Shown: positions 20,297 to 29,371 of the stretch, one piece after another
How the letters are laid out: each line of letters starts with the position of its first letter
Numbering within the stretch: the first letter of the stretch is position 1
From: Actinospineispora eucalypti
GTDB lineage: Bacteria; Actinomycetota; Actinomycetes; Mycobacteriales; Pseudonocardiaceae
Reading direction: 5' to 3'
DNA length: 64,000 nucleotides
Assembly (NCBI GenBank): GCA_014208095.1
Contig: JACHMT010000005.1
Span: forward strand, 806,001-870,000
The notes under the pieces: generated by a model
Told to the model about the DNA's origin: nothing
Database searches by the model: none
What the model saw: only the letters and a program-made list of their open reading frames with translations
Position numbers and translations under genes: made by a program

Positions 20297-21225
20297 GCGT
20301 TCCCCCCGACCGTTGGCGGATCGATGCGGGTGTTGTCCCGGCCCAGCAGCCCACCACACCGGGGGCACCGCAGCACCGGCACGAACGGATGGTTCGGCCC
20401 CCGGTGGCGCACGGTCAGGATCGAGGGGTCGTCCGGTGGGAAGTCGGCCTGGCACCAGTGCAGAACGAACGCCAGCGAGGGGAACAGTGCCAGGCCCTTC
20501 GCGGTGAGCCGGTAGGCGGTCGGATCGCCCCGCCGGCCCACGGTGAGCACCCCGACCCGGACCAGCTTGCGCAGCCGGCCGGCCAGCACCCCGGGGCCGA
20601 TGGCCAGCTCCCGCTGGAACCCGGAGAAGCGGTTCACCCCCATGAACGCGAACGTCAACAGCGCGATCGACCAGCGGTCTCCCATGATGTCCAGCGCGGT
20701 GTGGAAGAGCACCAGCGGATCGGTGATGCCCTTCCCGGCCAGGCTTCCGCCCGATGGCCGGTTGCTGGTCAGGCTCAGCGGCGCCGTCTGGTTCCGCACG
20801 GCGCCGATCTCCCGGGGTCGCACCGGCGTCGCGCACTCGGTGCAGGCCAGCTCGGGGGTGACCGCCGTGCCGCAGTCCAGGTGGACCAGTCGCGGCAGCT
20901 CGGCGGCCCGGCCCGGGACCCAGGTCTTCTCCCAGAACCAGATGCTGACCAGCAGCTGCCACAGCGGCAGCCCCCGGGTGGTGATGCGGTACTCCATGCG
21001 GGTCCGGTTGGGGGTGCGGTACGGCGCCTGCTCGAGCACCTCGGCGTCCACCAGCGCGCGCAGCCGGGCGGACAGCGTGGTGGGAGAGATGCCCAGTCGG
21101 GCGCGGATGTCGTCGTAGCGGCGAACCCGCAGGAACACGCTCTGCAGGATGAGGAGCGACCAGCGGTCACCGAACAGGTCGAGGGCGTGCAACAGCGGCT
21201 CGAAGGTGGGACGTCGCTTCTCCAC
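20293..21225 (-). CDS. tandem HxlR-family regulator (two winged-helix domains)
   Basis: Single 310-residue protein with two HxlR-type winged-helix domains. The first (about 12-100) carries DLFGDRWSLLILQSVFLRVRRYDDI and LGISPTTLSARLRALVDAEVL; the second (about 175-260) carries DIMGDRWSIALLTFAFMGVNRFSGF and ELAIGPGVLAGRLRKLV. Each is followed by a short Cys segment (CGTAVTPELACTECA and RCPRCGGLLG), which could bind metal or sense thiols. HxlR proteins are normally about 110-150 residues and dimerise; this would be a built-in dimer. Regulated genes unknown. Confidence 0.87.
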   Translation of the reverse strand: MEKRRPTFEPLLHALDLFGDRWSLLILQSVFLRVRRYDDIRARLGISPTTLSARLRALVDAEVLEQAPYRTPNRTRMEYRITTRGLPLWQLLVSIWFWEKTWVPGRAAELPRLVHLDCGTAVTPELACTECATPVRPREIGAVRNQTAPLSLTSNRPSGGSLAGKGITDPLVLFHTALDIMGDRWSIALLTFAFMGVNRFSGFQRELAIGPGVLAGRLRKLVRVGVLTVGRRGDPTAYRLTAKGLALFPSLAFVLHWCQADFPPDDPSILTVRHRGPNHPFVPVLRCPRCGGLLGRDNTRIDPPTVGGNA

Positions 21226-21449
21226 GGTTTACCTCGCCGGGCGGCCGAGAGGAGAGATCGTAACGCGCGCGGTCGCGGCAAGCCGATTATCTCCGCGACG
21301 CGCCGTGCGGATGGTTCGACCACGCCGGGGGAAGTAGCGGCACAGGCTGGTCACGATCTGCCGTGTGGTCTTTACGAGTTCTGGGGAGGCAGCAAACATT
21401 CTCTGGGGTCTGCGAGGAAACACGCCCGCTGGTGTCATAAGGGGGACCC

Positions 21450-22160
21450 GTGAGCTTGTCCACGCGTCCGGAACTGCGTGCCTCATCGATCGCGGGTATC
21501 GGATTCTTCTCCCTGCTCGGGGTCGTCTCCAGCATTGTCCAGGTAACGCAGTCCGTAGCTGACGGAGAGTTCTCTGTCCTGGCGATCTCGGTCACGGCGT
21601 TCGCTGTCGTTGTCGTTGGCGCAGTCTGCCTCAGGTGGATAAGGACTCGTAGGCGGGTCGTGGGCGAGGTTGGGAGGATCGAAGGACCGCAGGACAAGAC
21701 GGCTGTTCTGGTTGTCGTCTGTCTACTGCTCATGACGTTGTCGCTGCTTGCCGTGGCGGCGTCTTCGGTGGCGGTCGCTGTGCTCACCTCGTCGCGCTCG
21801 GAAGCACCGGTACGACAGGCAACCGTGGATCCATCGAGCGCGGCTACTGAGCAAACGGCGGAGCGGCCCAAGAACCTGGGATCACGGCAACCAGGTCCGG
21901 CGGGCGAGAAGTCTGCTATCAGCTTCGGTAGTGGCACCTACGTGGTAGGAGTCGACATTCAGCCGGGTGTTTATCGTACGGCGGGGCCGAGCGACGAGAG
22001 GATTCCGATGTGCAGCTGGACACGGTTGCGGGATACCTCGGGTGACTTTTCCGCGGTTCTGGCCATTGACAACACTGAGGGTCCCACCACGGTGACAATT
22101 AAGGCCACTGACGGTGCGTTCAAGAGCTCCTCCTGCCAAGACTGGGTCAAGGTTGACTGA
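21450..22160 (+). CDS. membrane-anchored protein of unknown function
   Basis: 236 residues. Two or three hydrophobic helices (about 14-32, 42-60, 84-108), then a low-complexity linker (about 112-150), then a compact domain from about 155 to the end with GTYVVGVDIQPGVYRT, CSWTRLRDTSGDF and KSSSCQDWVKVD. That domain resembles the C-terminal module common in exported actinobacterial proteins, with two Cys that could pair. GTG start after GGGGG. Base composition is visibly less GC-rich than its neighbours (many A/T third positions), suggesting transfer. Function unknown. Confidence 0.75.
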   Translation: MSLSTRPELRASSIAGIGFFSLLGVVSSIVQVTQSVADGEFSVLAISVTAFAVVVVGAVCLRWIRTRRRVVGEVGRIEGPQDKTAVLVVVCLLLMTLSLLAVAASSVAVAVLTSSRSEAPVRQATVDPSSAATEQTAERPKNLGSRQPGPAGEKSAISFGSGTYVVGVDIQPGVYRTAGPSDERIPMCSWTRLRDTSGDFSAVLAIDNTEGPTTVTIKATDGAFKSSSCQDWVKVD

Positions 22161-22208
22161 ACGCGAGGCTAGACGTCCCGAGGCACACGATCAGCGTTCG
22201 CTCAGGCT

Positions 22209-22272
22209 GTGATCGCCGATGCTGGCGGTCCAGCCGCGATTTTCGCGGCTCTACCGCCAGAAACAACGATCG
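22209..22272. terminator. nested hairpin, copy 1 (GATCGC/TGGCGGT family)
   Basis: CTGGCGGT pairs with ACCGCCAG, AGCCGCG with CGCGGCT around an ATTTT loop, and outer GATCG words flank them. It lies directly after the treY stop codon in the gap between convergent genes and probably ends both transcripts. A second copy with other stem bases but the same plan lies at 63660. Confidence 0.7.
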
Positions 22273-24645
22273 TCAGGCCGGGCGGACCAGCAGGGCCACC
22301 GGGTAGCGGTCCAGCAGCTCGGCCAGCCGGGGCGCCGAGCCGCCGACCGACTCGCCGGTGATCACGTCGGTCCAGTCGTCGGCGCCGCCGGGCAGGGCGA
22401 GGACGGTGTCCGCCCAGCCACCCCGGGCGGCCAGCCCGATCGGCAGCCGGGTGGCCACCGCGACCAGGCCGGGGTCACGGGCGAAGGCCAGCGCGTGCGC
22501 GGCGGCGGGGCCGTCGGCGGTCAGCGGCCGGTAGCCGGAGAACAGCTCGGGGCGATACCGGCGCAGCCGCAGCGCGGAGGCGGTGACCAGCAACTTCGCC
22601 GCGCCGGTCGCGTCCACGGGGGGCAGCCAGTGATCGTCCAGCCGGGCCAGCAGGGCGCGCCGTTCCGCGAAGTCCACCGGCCGCCGGTTGTCCGGGTCGA
22701 CCAGCGAGTACTCGAACAGCTCGGTGCCCTGGTAGACGTCGGGCACGCCGGGGCCGGCCAGCTGCACCAGCTTCTGGCCCAGCGAGTTGGACCGGCCGGC
22801 CGGGGCGACCCGGGCCACGAACTCCTCGATCGACGCGACCGCCGCCGGGTCGGCGAGCACCGCCGCCGGCCACTCGGCGATGGCCCGGTCCACCTCAGGC
22901 ACCGGGTTGACGTGGTTGGTGACCAGCTTCGCCTCCCGCGACGCCTTGGCCAGGTAGGCGGCCATCCGTTCCGCGTCGATCGGCCAGGCGCCGACCAGGC
23001 ACTGCCAGGCCAGCAGCTCCAGGGAACGCTCCGGCAGCGGGTGCGCCGCCGCCCAGCCGCGCGTCGCCTCCGCCCACTCGCCGGGCAGCTCGGAGAGCAC
23101 GGCCAGCCGGGCCCGCACGTCCTCGGAGCGCTTGGTGTCGTGGGTGGACAGGGTGGTCATGGTGCGTGGCCAGCCGGCCTCGCGGGCGGCGGCCGCCGCG
23201 TGCAGCTCGGTCACCGGGACGCCGAACCGGGTCGGGTCGCCGCCCACCTCGTTCAGCGCGACGAACCGGTTCCACCGGTAGAACGCGGTGTCCTCGACGC
23301 CCTTGGCGGTGACCATTCCGGAGGTCTGCTGGACCCGGCGGGCCAGCTCGCCGTCCGGCTCGGCGAGCATCCGGCGGTGCATCAGCTCGACCGGTTCGGC
23401 CAGGTCGGGGCGGTTGCTCCGGGCGACCGAGACCGCCACATCCAGCGCCTCCCGGCCCTCCGGCAGGTAGCTGCGGTAGACCGGGAAGGAACAGAGCAGC
23501 TCGGCGACCGCGTCGGTGGCCTTGGCCCGGTCCAGCTCGGGCAGAAGCGCGGCGATCCGGCGCACCTCGGCGGCCAGGATGGTGTCCGCAACGTCCCGCC
23601 GGGCGCGCCGCTCCACCGCATGCGCCGCCGGGCGGGACCCGGTGTGCTCGGCGGCGAACTGGGTGATCAGCCCGGCGCCGGCCGGGTCGACGAACACGCC
23701 GCAGATCTCCCGCAGCGCGTCGTAGCCGGTGGTGCCGTCCACCGGCCAGGACGCCGGCAGTGCCTCACCGACGCCGAGGATCTTCTCCACCAGCAGCCAG
23801 CGGTCCTTGCCCACGGCCGCGCGCAGCCGGCGCAGGTAGCCGCCCGGGTCGGTCAGCCCGTCCGGGTGGTCCACCCGCAGGCCGATTATCCCACCCGACC
23901 CACCCTCACCCGACCCACCCTCACCCGGCCCACCCGGCCCGCCCTCGGCGACCCAGCGCAGCACCTCGCGGTGGCTGTCGGCGAACACGGCCGGGTCCTC
24001 CACCCGCACGGCGGCCAGCCCGGACACGTCGAAGAACCGCCGGTAGGTGAGCTCGGCGGCGCCGCGGCGCCAGTCCACCAGCCGGTAGTGCTGGCGTTCG
24101 TGCACCTCACGGGGGGTGCCCTGGTCCGCACTGCCGTTGGCCACCGGGAACAGGTGCTCGTAGTAGCGCAGCCCGGGGTAGCCGTTCCCGTCGCGCACCA
24201 GCTCCAGCCGGTCCAGCTCCTCCTCGGCACCGGAGGCCAGCACCGGCAGCGGCAGCGGGCCGGCGTCCCAGTCGATGTCGAAGTGCCCGGCGTACCGCGA
24301 AGCCCGCCCGTTGATCAGCACGTCGGACCACCACGGGTTGGCGGTCGGCACGGTCACACCGACATGGTTGGGCACGATGTCCAGCAGCAGGCCCAGGCCG
24401 GCGGAGCGCAGGGCGGCCATCAGCGCGCGCCGGCCGGCCTCGCCGCCGCGCTCCTCCGACGCCCTGCCCGGGTCCACCACGTCGTAGCCGTGGTTCGAGC
24501 CGGACGTGGACTCCAGCATGGGGGAGGCGTAGAGCGCGCCGACGCCCAGGTCGGCCAGGTAGCCGGTGAGCTCGGCGGCGCGTCGGAAGTCGAACTCGGC
24601 GCGCAACTGGAGCCGGTAGGTGGAACTCGGGGACATCGGCGTCAT
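22273..24645 (-). CDS. treY: malto-oligosyltrehalose synthase
   Basis: Rearranges the reducing end of a maltodextrin to an alpha,alpha-1,1 linkage. 790 residues, family length. GH13 regions are visible: DIVPNHVGV, GLRVDHPDGL (nucleophile Asp, about 258), LVEKILG and TTLSTHDTKRSEDVRARL. The start ATG overlaps the treX stop by one base (TAATG), so the two are coupled. Odd: a Gly/Ser/Glu insertion of roughly 17 residues (about 236-252), coded by 15-bp direct repeats, sits immediately before the nucleophile strand. Confidence 0.95.
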   Translation of the reverse strand: MTPMSPSSTYRLQLRAEFDFRRAAELTGYLADLGVGALYASPMLESTSGSNHGYDVVDPGRASEERGGEAGRRALMAALRSAGLGLLLDIVPNHVGVTVPTANPWWSDVLINGRASRYAGHFDIDWDAGPLPLPVLASGAEEELDRLELVRDGNGYPGLRYYEHLFPVANGSADQGTPREVHERQHYRLVDWRRGAAELTYRRFFDVSGLAAVRVEDPAVFADSHREVLRWVAEGGPGGPGEGGSGEGGSGGIIGLRVDHPDGLTDPGGYLRRLRAAVGKDRWLLVEKILGVGEALPASWPVDGTTGYDALREICGVFVDPAGAGLITQFAAEHTGSRPAAHAVERRARRDVADTILAAEVRRIAALLPELDRAKATDAVAELLCSFPVYRSYLPEGREALDVAVSVARSNRPDLAEPVELMHRRMLAEPDGELARRVQQTSGMVTAKGVEDTAFYRWNRFVALNEVGGDPTRFGVPVTELHAAAAAREAGWPRTMTTLSTHDTKRSEDVRARLAVLSELPGEWAEATRGWAAAHPLPERSLELLAWQCLVGAWPIDAERMAAYLAKASREAKLVTNHVNPVPEVDRAIAEWPAAVLADPAAVASIEEFVARVAPAGRSNSLGQKLVQLAGPGVPDVYQGTELFEYSLVDPDNRRPVDFAERRALLARLDDHWLPPVDATGAAKLLVTASALRLRRYRPELFSGYRPLTADGPAAAHALAFARDPGLVAVATRLPIGLAARGGWADTVLALPGGADDWTDVITGESVGGSAPRLAELLDRYPVALLVRPA
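23890..23946 (-). repeat. 15-bp tandem repeat inside treY
   Basis: GACCCACCCTCACCC occurs twice back to back (23897-23911 and 23912-23926) with degenerate part-copies on both sides. The period is a multiple of three, so the frame is kept, and it codes for GEGGS units, a flexible linker-like stretch. Consistent with slippage expansion in a GC-rich tract. Confidence 0.85.
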
Positions 24646-26807
24646 TATTCCGTTCGCTGGAGCACGAGCAGGGACCGGGACGGCACGGTGAGCGTGCCGC
24701 CGGCCGGTTGGGTCACCGGCTCGGCGGACACCATGCCGGGCGCGTCCGACAGGGTGATCACATCACCGGACGCGGTGTCCACCACCACCGCCCACGCGCC
24801 GCCGTAGAGCGCGCCGGGCAGGGTGACCTCGATGCCGTCCGCGGAGGCGTTGAAGCAGAGCAGGAACGAGTCGTCCAGCAGCCGCTCGCCGCGCTCGTCC
24901 ACGTCCGGGATGCCGTCGCCGTTGAGGAACACCGTGATGCACTGGCCGAAGCCGGAGGACCAGTCGCGGTCGGTCATCTCCTCGCCGGACGGGGTGAACC
25001 AGGCGATGTCGTGCAGCGAGTCGCTGTCCGTCGGGGCCACCGCGCCGCGCACCAGGGAGCGGCCGGCGAAGAACCGGCGGCGGCGGAAGATCGGGTGCGC
25101 GGCCCGGATGGCGGCCACCCCGGCGGTGAACGCCACCAGGCCGGCGTTCTTCCCCGCCAGTTCCCAGTCCACCCAGGAGATCTCGTTGTCCTGGCAGTAC
25201 ACGTTGTTGTTGCCGCCCTGGGTCCGGCCCAGCTCGTCGCCGTGCAGCAGCATCGGCACGCCCTGGCTGACCAGCATGGTGGCGATGAAGTTGCGCTGCT
25301 GGCGGGCGCGCAGCTCGAGGATCGCCTGGTCGTCCGTCGGCCCCTCGACGCCGCAGTTCCAGGACCGGTTGTGGCTCTCCCCGTCGTTGCCGTTCTCGCC
25401 GTTGGCCTCGTTGTGCTTTTCGTTGTAGGAGACCAGGTCGGACAGGGTGAAGCCGTCGTGCGCGGTGACGAAGTTGATCGACGCGTAGGGCCGGCGGCCG
25501 TCGCTCTGGTAGAGGTCGGAGGAACCGGTTAGCCGGGAGGCGAACTCGCCGAGGGTGCCCGGCTCGCCCCGCCAGAAGTCCCGCACGGTGTCCCGGTACT
25601 TGCCGTTCCACTCGGTCCACAGCGGCGGGAAGTTGCCCACCTGGTAGCCGCCCGGGCCGACGTCCCAGGGCTCGGCGATCAGCTTCACCTGGCTGATCAC
25701 CGGGTCCTGCTGGACCAGGTCGAAGAACGCGGACAGCCGGTCCACGTCGTAGAACTCGCGGGCCAGGGTGGACGCCAGGTCGAACCGGAAGCCGTCCACG
25801 TGCATCTCCAGCACCCAGTAGCGCAGCGAGTCCATGATCAGCTGCAGGGTGTGCGGGCTGCGCACGTTCAGCGAGTTTCCGGTGCCGGTGTAGTCCATGT
25901 AGTACTGCAGGTCGTTGGCCACCAGGCGGTAGTAGGCCGGGTTGTCGATGCCGCGCATGGACAGCGTCGGCCCCATGTGGTTGCCCTCGGCGGTGTGGTT
26001 GTAGACCACGTCCAGGATGACCTCGATGTCCGCCTGGTGCAGCGCGCGGACCATCGCCTTGAACTCGTTCACCTGCCCGCCCGGCCGGGGGTCGGCGGCG
26101 TAAGCGTGGTGCGGGGCGAGGAACGCGATGGTGTTGTAGCCCCAGTAGTTGGCCAGGCCCTTCTCCTGCAGGTGGTGGTCGGTGATGAACTGGTGCACCG
26201 GCATCAGCTCCACCGCGGTCACGCCCAGCCGCTGGAGGTGTTCGATCATCACCGGGTGGGCCAGCCCGGCGTAGCTGCCGCGCTGCTCCTCGGGGATCTC
26301 CGGATGCGCGATGGTGAGGCCCTTGACGTGCGCCTCGTAGACCAACGTCTCGTGGTAGGGGGTTTTCGGTGCCCGGTCCGCGCCCCAGTCGAAGTACGGG
26401 TTGACCACCACCGACTTGGGCACGTGCGGCGCCGAGTCGGTGTCGTTGCGCTCGCCGGGCGAGGCGAACTGGTAGCCGAACACCGACTCGTCCCAGCTCA
26501 CCCCGCCGTCCAGGGCCTTCGCGTAGGGGTCGATGAGCAGCTTGTGCGGGTTGCACCGCAGGCCGCCGGCCGGATCGTGGGCGCCGTGCACCCGGTAGCC
26601 GTAGCGCTGCCCCGGCTCCACGTTCGGCAGGTAGCCGTGCCACACGAACCCGTCCACCTCGCGCAGGCGGACCCGATCCTCGTTGCCCGCCTCGTCGAAC
26701 AGGCACAGCTCGACCTGCTCGGCGAGCTCGGAGAACACGGCGAAGTTGGTGCCTGCCCCGTCATAACTGGCGCCGAGTGGGTAGGAACTTCCCGGCCACG
26801 GCTGCAT
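24645..26807 (-). CDS. treX: glycogen debranching enzyme
   Basis: Hydrolyses alpha-1,6 branches of glycogen to give the linear chains used by TreY. 720 residues: N-terminal CBM48-like domain ([31 protein letters not shown]), then a GH13 barrel with [17 protein letters not shown] (nucleophile), LIAEPWDVG (acid/base) and [15 protein letters not shown], then a beta domain. The start is the ATG before [11 protein letters not shown], with GAGGAG 7 nt upstream; in-frame sequence before it shows no conserved domain. Operon with treY. Confidence 0.95.
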   Translation of the reverse strand: MQPWPGSSYPLGASYDGAGTNFAVFSELAEQVELCLFDEAGNEDRVRLREVDGFVWHGYLPNVEPGQRYGYRVHGAHDPAGGLRCNPHKLLIDPYAKALDGGVSWDESVFGYQFASPGERNDTDSAPHVPKSVVVNPYFDWGADRAPKTPYHETLVYEAHVKGLTIAHPEIPEEQRGSYAGLAHPVMIEHLQRLGVTAVELMPVHQFITDHHLQEKGLANYWGYNTIAFLAPHHAYAADPRPGGQVNEFKAMVRALHQADIEVILDVVYNHTAEGNHMGPTLSMRGIDNPAYYRLVANDLQYYMDYTGTGNSLNVRSPHTLQLIMDSLRYWVLEMHVDGFRFDLASTLAREFYDVDRLSAFFDLVQQDPVISQVKLIAEPWDVGPGGYQVGNFPPLWTEWNGKYRDTVRDFWRGEPGTLGEFASRLTGSSDLYQSDGRRPYASINFVTAHDGFTLSDLVSYNEKHNEANGENGNDGESHNRSWNCGVEGPTDDQAILELRARQQRNFIATMLVSQGVPMLLHGDELGRTQGGNNNVYCQDNEISWVDWELAGKNAGLVAFTAGVAAIRAAHPIFRRRRFFAGRSLVRGAVAPTDSDSLHDIAWFTPSGEEMTDRDWSSGFGQCITVFLNGDGIPDVDERGERLLDDSFLLCFNASADGIEVTLPGALYGGAWAVVVDTASGDVITLSDAPGMVSAEPVTQPAGGTLTVPSRSLLVLQRTE

Positions 26808-26986
26808 GCGTACTCCTCGTTCGGCTCCGGAAACCGGGGCGCTCGCTGACCCGGGGGCGATGGACCTACAGGTTAGTGCGCCGGGCGTCGGCGCCGTGAT
26901 CGACGCGTCCGGGTGCACGTGCCGGGTTCGAACGGGGGCTGTGATACTTGCTCGGACGCCTGGCCCGCGCGCGGAAGGACTGTTGA

Positions 26987-27415
26987 ATGGCGACGCTGTT
27001 CACCAAGATCATCGATGGCGAGCTGCCCGGAAGGTTCGTCTGGCGGGACGAGACCGCCGTCGCGTTCCTCTCCATCAACCCACTCGGGCCGGGGCACACG
27101 CTGGTCGTGCCGCGCGCCGAGGTGGATCACTGGGTGGACGCCGACCCGGAGTTGCTGGCGCATCTCAACCGGGTGAGCCATGTCGTCGCCAAGGGCGTGC
27201 AGGCGGTGTGGCAGCCGCCCCGGGTGGCGTTCATCATCGCCGGGTTCGAGGTGCCGCACCTGCACCTGCACGTCTACCCGGCCTGGCGGCTGGACGACTT
27301 CGACTTCCGCAACGCGGCGGCCAACCCCGACCCGGCCGAGCTGGACCGCAACGCCGAGGCGCTGCGCGGCGCGCTGCGCGACGCCGGCCACGGCGCGAGC
27401 GTGCCGGACGCCTGA
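26987..27415 (+). CDS. HIT-family protein (nucleotide hydrolase/transferase)
   Basis: 142-residue member of the histidine triad superfamily; the active-site motif HLHLHVYP is at about residues 90-97 and the N-terminal [17 protein letters not shown] is typical. Such proteins hydrolyse dinucleotide or aminoacyl-adenylate substrates; the natural one is unknown. GGAAGGA lies 7 nt before the ATG. The stop overlaps the ATG of the phosphatase gene by one base, so the two are cotranslated. Confidence 0.93.
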   Translation: MATLFTKIIDGELPGRFVWRDETAVAFLSINPLGPGHTLVVPRAEVDHWVDADPELLAHLNRVSHVVAKGVQAVWQPPRVAFIIAGFEVPHLHLHVYPAWRLDDFDFRNAAANPDPAELDRNAEALRGALRDAGHGASVPDA

Positions 27416-28074
27416 TGCGGCTGATCCTGATCCGGCACGGCCTGCCGCACCGGGCGGGCAGCCCGGACGGGGACGGCACCGGGGCCACCGCCGATCCCGA
27501 GCTGACCCCGCTGGGCCACCGGCAGGCCGCCGGGGTGGCCACCGCGCTCACCGGCACGCCGGTGGACGCGATCTACTCCAGCCCGCTGCGCCGCGCCCGG
27601 CAGACCGCCGAGCCGCTGGCCTCGGTGCGGGACATCAAGCCCCAGGTGGTGGACGACCTCGCCGAGTACGACGCGGGGGACCGGCACTACGTCCCGGTGC
27701 ACCTGATGGCCGAGGTGGCGCCGGACGCCTGGGAGCGGATGCTGGCCGGCCAGCTGCCCGAGTACGTGGACGTGCCGGCGTTCCAGGCCCGGGTGGTCGG
27801 TGCGTTGGAGCGGATCGCGGACGCCCACCCCGGCACGGCCAGCGTGGCCTGCTTCGCGCACGCCGGCGTGATCAACGTGTACCTGGCCGCGCTGCTCGGG
27901 CTGGACCGCCCGCTGACCTTCCCGCTGGACTACGCCGGACTCACCCGGATCAGCGTTTCCCGGAACGGCCGCCGTTCGGTGCGCACGATCAACGAGATCG
28001 CGCACGTGATCGACCTGCTGGACCCGGAGTCGGCCGGTTTGCCCGACGTGCCGGACGGCCCGGTCAGTCGGTGA
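27415..28074 (+). CDS. histidine phosphatase family protein
   Basis: Phosphoglycerate-mutase-like phosphatase of 219 residues. The catalytic RHG motif (LILIRHGLPHR) is at the N-terminus, with SSPLRRARQTAEPL and the second His in CFAHAGVINVYLAALLGL, as in broad-specificity phosphatases. Coupled to the HIT gene (TGATG). The last 11 bp overlap the end of the convergent TetR gene. Confidence 0.92.
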   Translation: MRLILIRHGLPHRAGSPDGDGTGATADPELTPLGHRQAAGVATALTGTPVDAIYSSPLRRARQTAEPLASVRDIKPQVVDDLAEYDAGDRHYVPVHLMAEVAPDAWERMLAGQLPEYVDVPAFQARVVGALERIADAHPGTASVACFAHAGVINVYLAALLGLDRPLTFPLDYAGLTRISVSRNGRRSVRTINEIAHVIDLLDPESAGLPDVPDGPVSR

Positions 28075-28675
28075 TCACCGACCGTCGGCCGCCGAGCCGG
28101 TTCCCGATGGCGCGCTCGGCCCGCCGGTAGGCGTCGGCGTCGTCCTGCAGCAGCGAGACGGAGTTGGCGTTCTCCATGAACGCGATCAGCTCGAAGGCCA
28201 GCTGCGCCGGGTCGGTGTCCTCGGCCAGCTCGCCCAGTTCGACGGCCTCCGCGATGCTGCTGGTGATCAGCCCGGTCCACGCCCGGCTGCCCTCGGCCAG
28301 CGCCTCGCGGAGCGGGCCGGGGCGGGCGTCGAACTCGGCCATCACGGCGAAGAAGAAGCAGCCGCCGGGGAAGACGCGGGTCCTGGAGTAGTCCAGCCAC
28401 CGCGCGCACAGCGCCCGCACCCGCTCGACACCCGGCGGGATGCGCAGCGCGGGGGTGATCACCTCGTCCAGAATCACCTCGGTGGCCCGCCGCACGGTGG
28501 CCAGCTGGAGCTCCTCCTTGGAGCCGAAGTAGCCGAACAGGCCGCTCTTGCTGAGTCCGAGCGTGGTGGACAGCCGGCCGAGGGTGAGGCCGTCCAGCCC
28601 GTCCACCGAGGCCAGGTCGGCGGCGGTGCGCAGGATGTCCCTGCGGGCCTGTTCGTTGCGCGGGCGCCCGGCCAC
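28064..28675 (-). CDS. TetR-family transcriptional regulator
   Basis: 203 residues. HTH at about 12-55 (ARRDILRTAADLASVDGLDGLTL, then LGLSKSGLFGYFGSKEEL). The C-terminal half (LDEVITPALRIPPGVERVR) resembles the TetR_C_16/YcdC-like group. I prefer the GTG at 28675 because GGGAG lies 6 nt before it; an upstream ATG at 28702 has no ribosome site. Divergent from the gene at 28740, with an imperfect palindrome at 28708-28731 in the gap. Confidence 0.88.
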   Translation of the reverse strand: MAGRPRNEQARRDILRTAADLASVDGLDGLTLGRLSTTLGLSKSGLFGYFGSKEELQLATVRRATEVILDEVITPALRIPPGVERVRALCARWLDYSRTRVFPGGCFFFAVMAEFDARPGPLREALAEGSRAWTGLITSSIAEAVELGELAEDTDPAQLAFELIAFMENANSVSLLQDDADAYRRAERAIGNRLGGRRSVITD

Positions 28676-28703
28676 TTCCGCTCCCTTCGCCGGTCCGTCC
28701 ATA

Positions 28704-28732
28704 TTACTTGTACGAACGATCGTGCTTATAAT
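28704..28732 (+). promoter_or_regulatory. strong promoter giving a leaderless mRNA, overlapped by a palindrome
   Basis: TTACTT (28704-28709), 17 bp, then a perfect TATAAT (28727-28732). Seven bases later comes the ATG at 28740, so transcription should start on or next to the start codon. The imperfect dyad TTGTACGAACGA / TCGTGCTTATAA (28708-28731, 9 of 12 pairs) covers the spacer and -10, a natural site for the divergent TetR protein. Confidence 0.72.
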
Positions 28733-28739
28733 GTGAGCC

Positions 28740-29135
28740 ATGATGAGAACCGCATGGGTGGCCGGTCCTGAGCGGCCGGCAGTTGGCGATGATGTGCTGG
28801 TGAGCGTGACCCGGTTCGACGGCGCGCGCCGTGACCTGCCGGGCATCTACCGGACCGGGCTGTCGCTGGCCGCGCGCTGGCCGGAGCTGCCCGGCGCCGT
28901 CGGCGTGTGGCTCTGGTCGCTGCCGCTGGCCGGCAGCTCCGGCTCGGTCTCGGTGTGGGGTTCGGCGCGGGCGCTGCGCGGCTTCATCGGGCTGCCCGAG
29001 CACGTCCGCGTGATGGACCGCTACCGCACGCGGGGCACGGTCAGGGCGATCACCTGGACCGTCGAATGGGGCGACCGGAACGCCCTCTGGTCCCGCGCCC
29101 GCCACTGGCTCGCCCAGACTCCCACCCAAGCCTGA
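28740..29135 (+). CDS. small protein, possible dimeric alpha/beta-barrel (monooxygenase-like)
   Basis: 131 residues. The pattern ISVTRF-like strand, GIYRTGLSLAARWPELPGAVGVWLW, SVSVWGSARALRGFIGLPEH and VMDRYRTRGTVRAITW resembles ABM-like ferredoxin-fold proteins, in which such strand-helix repeats form a dimeric barrel; this is my impression, not a certain match. There is no Shine-Dalgarno; the promoter geometry indicates a leaderless message. Next to a divergent TetR gene, so probably inducible. Enzyme activity unknown. Confidence 0.75.
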   Translation: MMRTAWVAGPERPAVGDDVLVSVTRFDGARRDLPGIYRTGLSLAARWPELPGAVGVWLWSLPLAGSSGSVSVWGSARALRGFIGLPEHVRVMDRYRTRGTVRAITWTVEWGDRNALWSRARHWLAQTPTQA

Positions 29136-29151
29136 CCCCTTGTCCCTCCGC

Positions 29152-29239
29152 GAGTCGGCGTTCTCAGCACCCTGAGTCAGTGTTTTCAGCACACTGAGTT
29201 GACGCTTCCGGCACACCGAGTCGGCGCTTCCGGGACCCG
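29152..29239 (+). repeat. array of four 22-bp direct repeats (left)
   Basis: Four head-to-tail units at 29152, 29174, 29196 and 29218, each 22 bp, with no spacer. Each starts GAGT and keeps the middle TTYYCRGCAC; units 1 and 2 read GAGTCGGCGTTCTCAGCA and GAGTCAGTGTTTTCAGCA. Lies 17 nt after the stop of the small leaderless gene. The same repeat in reverse orientation occurs at 29372-29459. Confidence 0.88.
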
Positions 29240-29371
29240 CTGGCCGCAGCCGGACGAGCATGGCGTCCGCTGAGGCACGTCGGCTCGGGCCGGGACGGTT
29301 TCATGGTCATCAGGGCACCATGGCCGCCGCGGCGGCCCGAGAACGGCCCCCATGTCCTGCTGATCATGAAC

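Noticed and set aside
24646-26706. Additional long minus- and plus-strand frames over treX and treY
   Set aside because: They are Arg/Ala/Gly- or His/Val-rich shadows typical of high-GC coding DNA and carry no domain motif.
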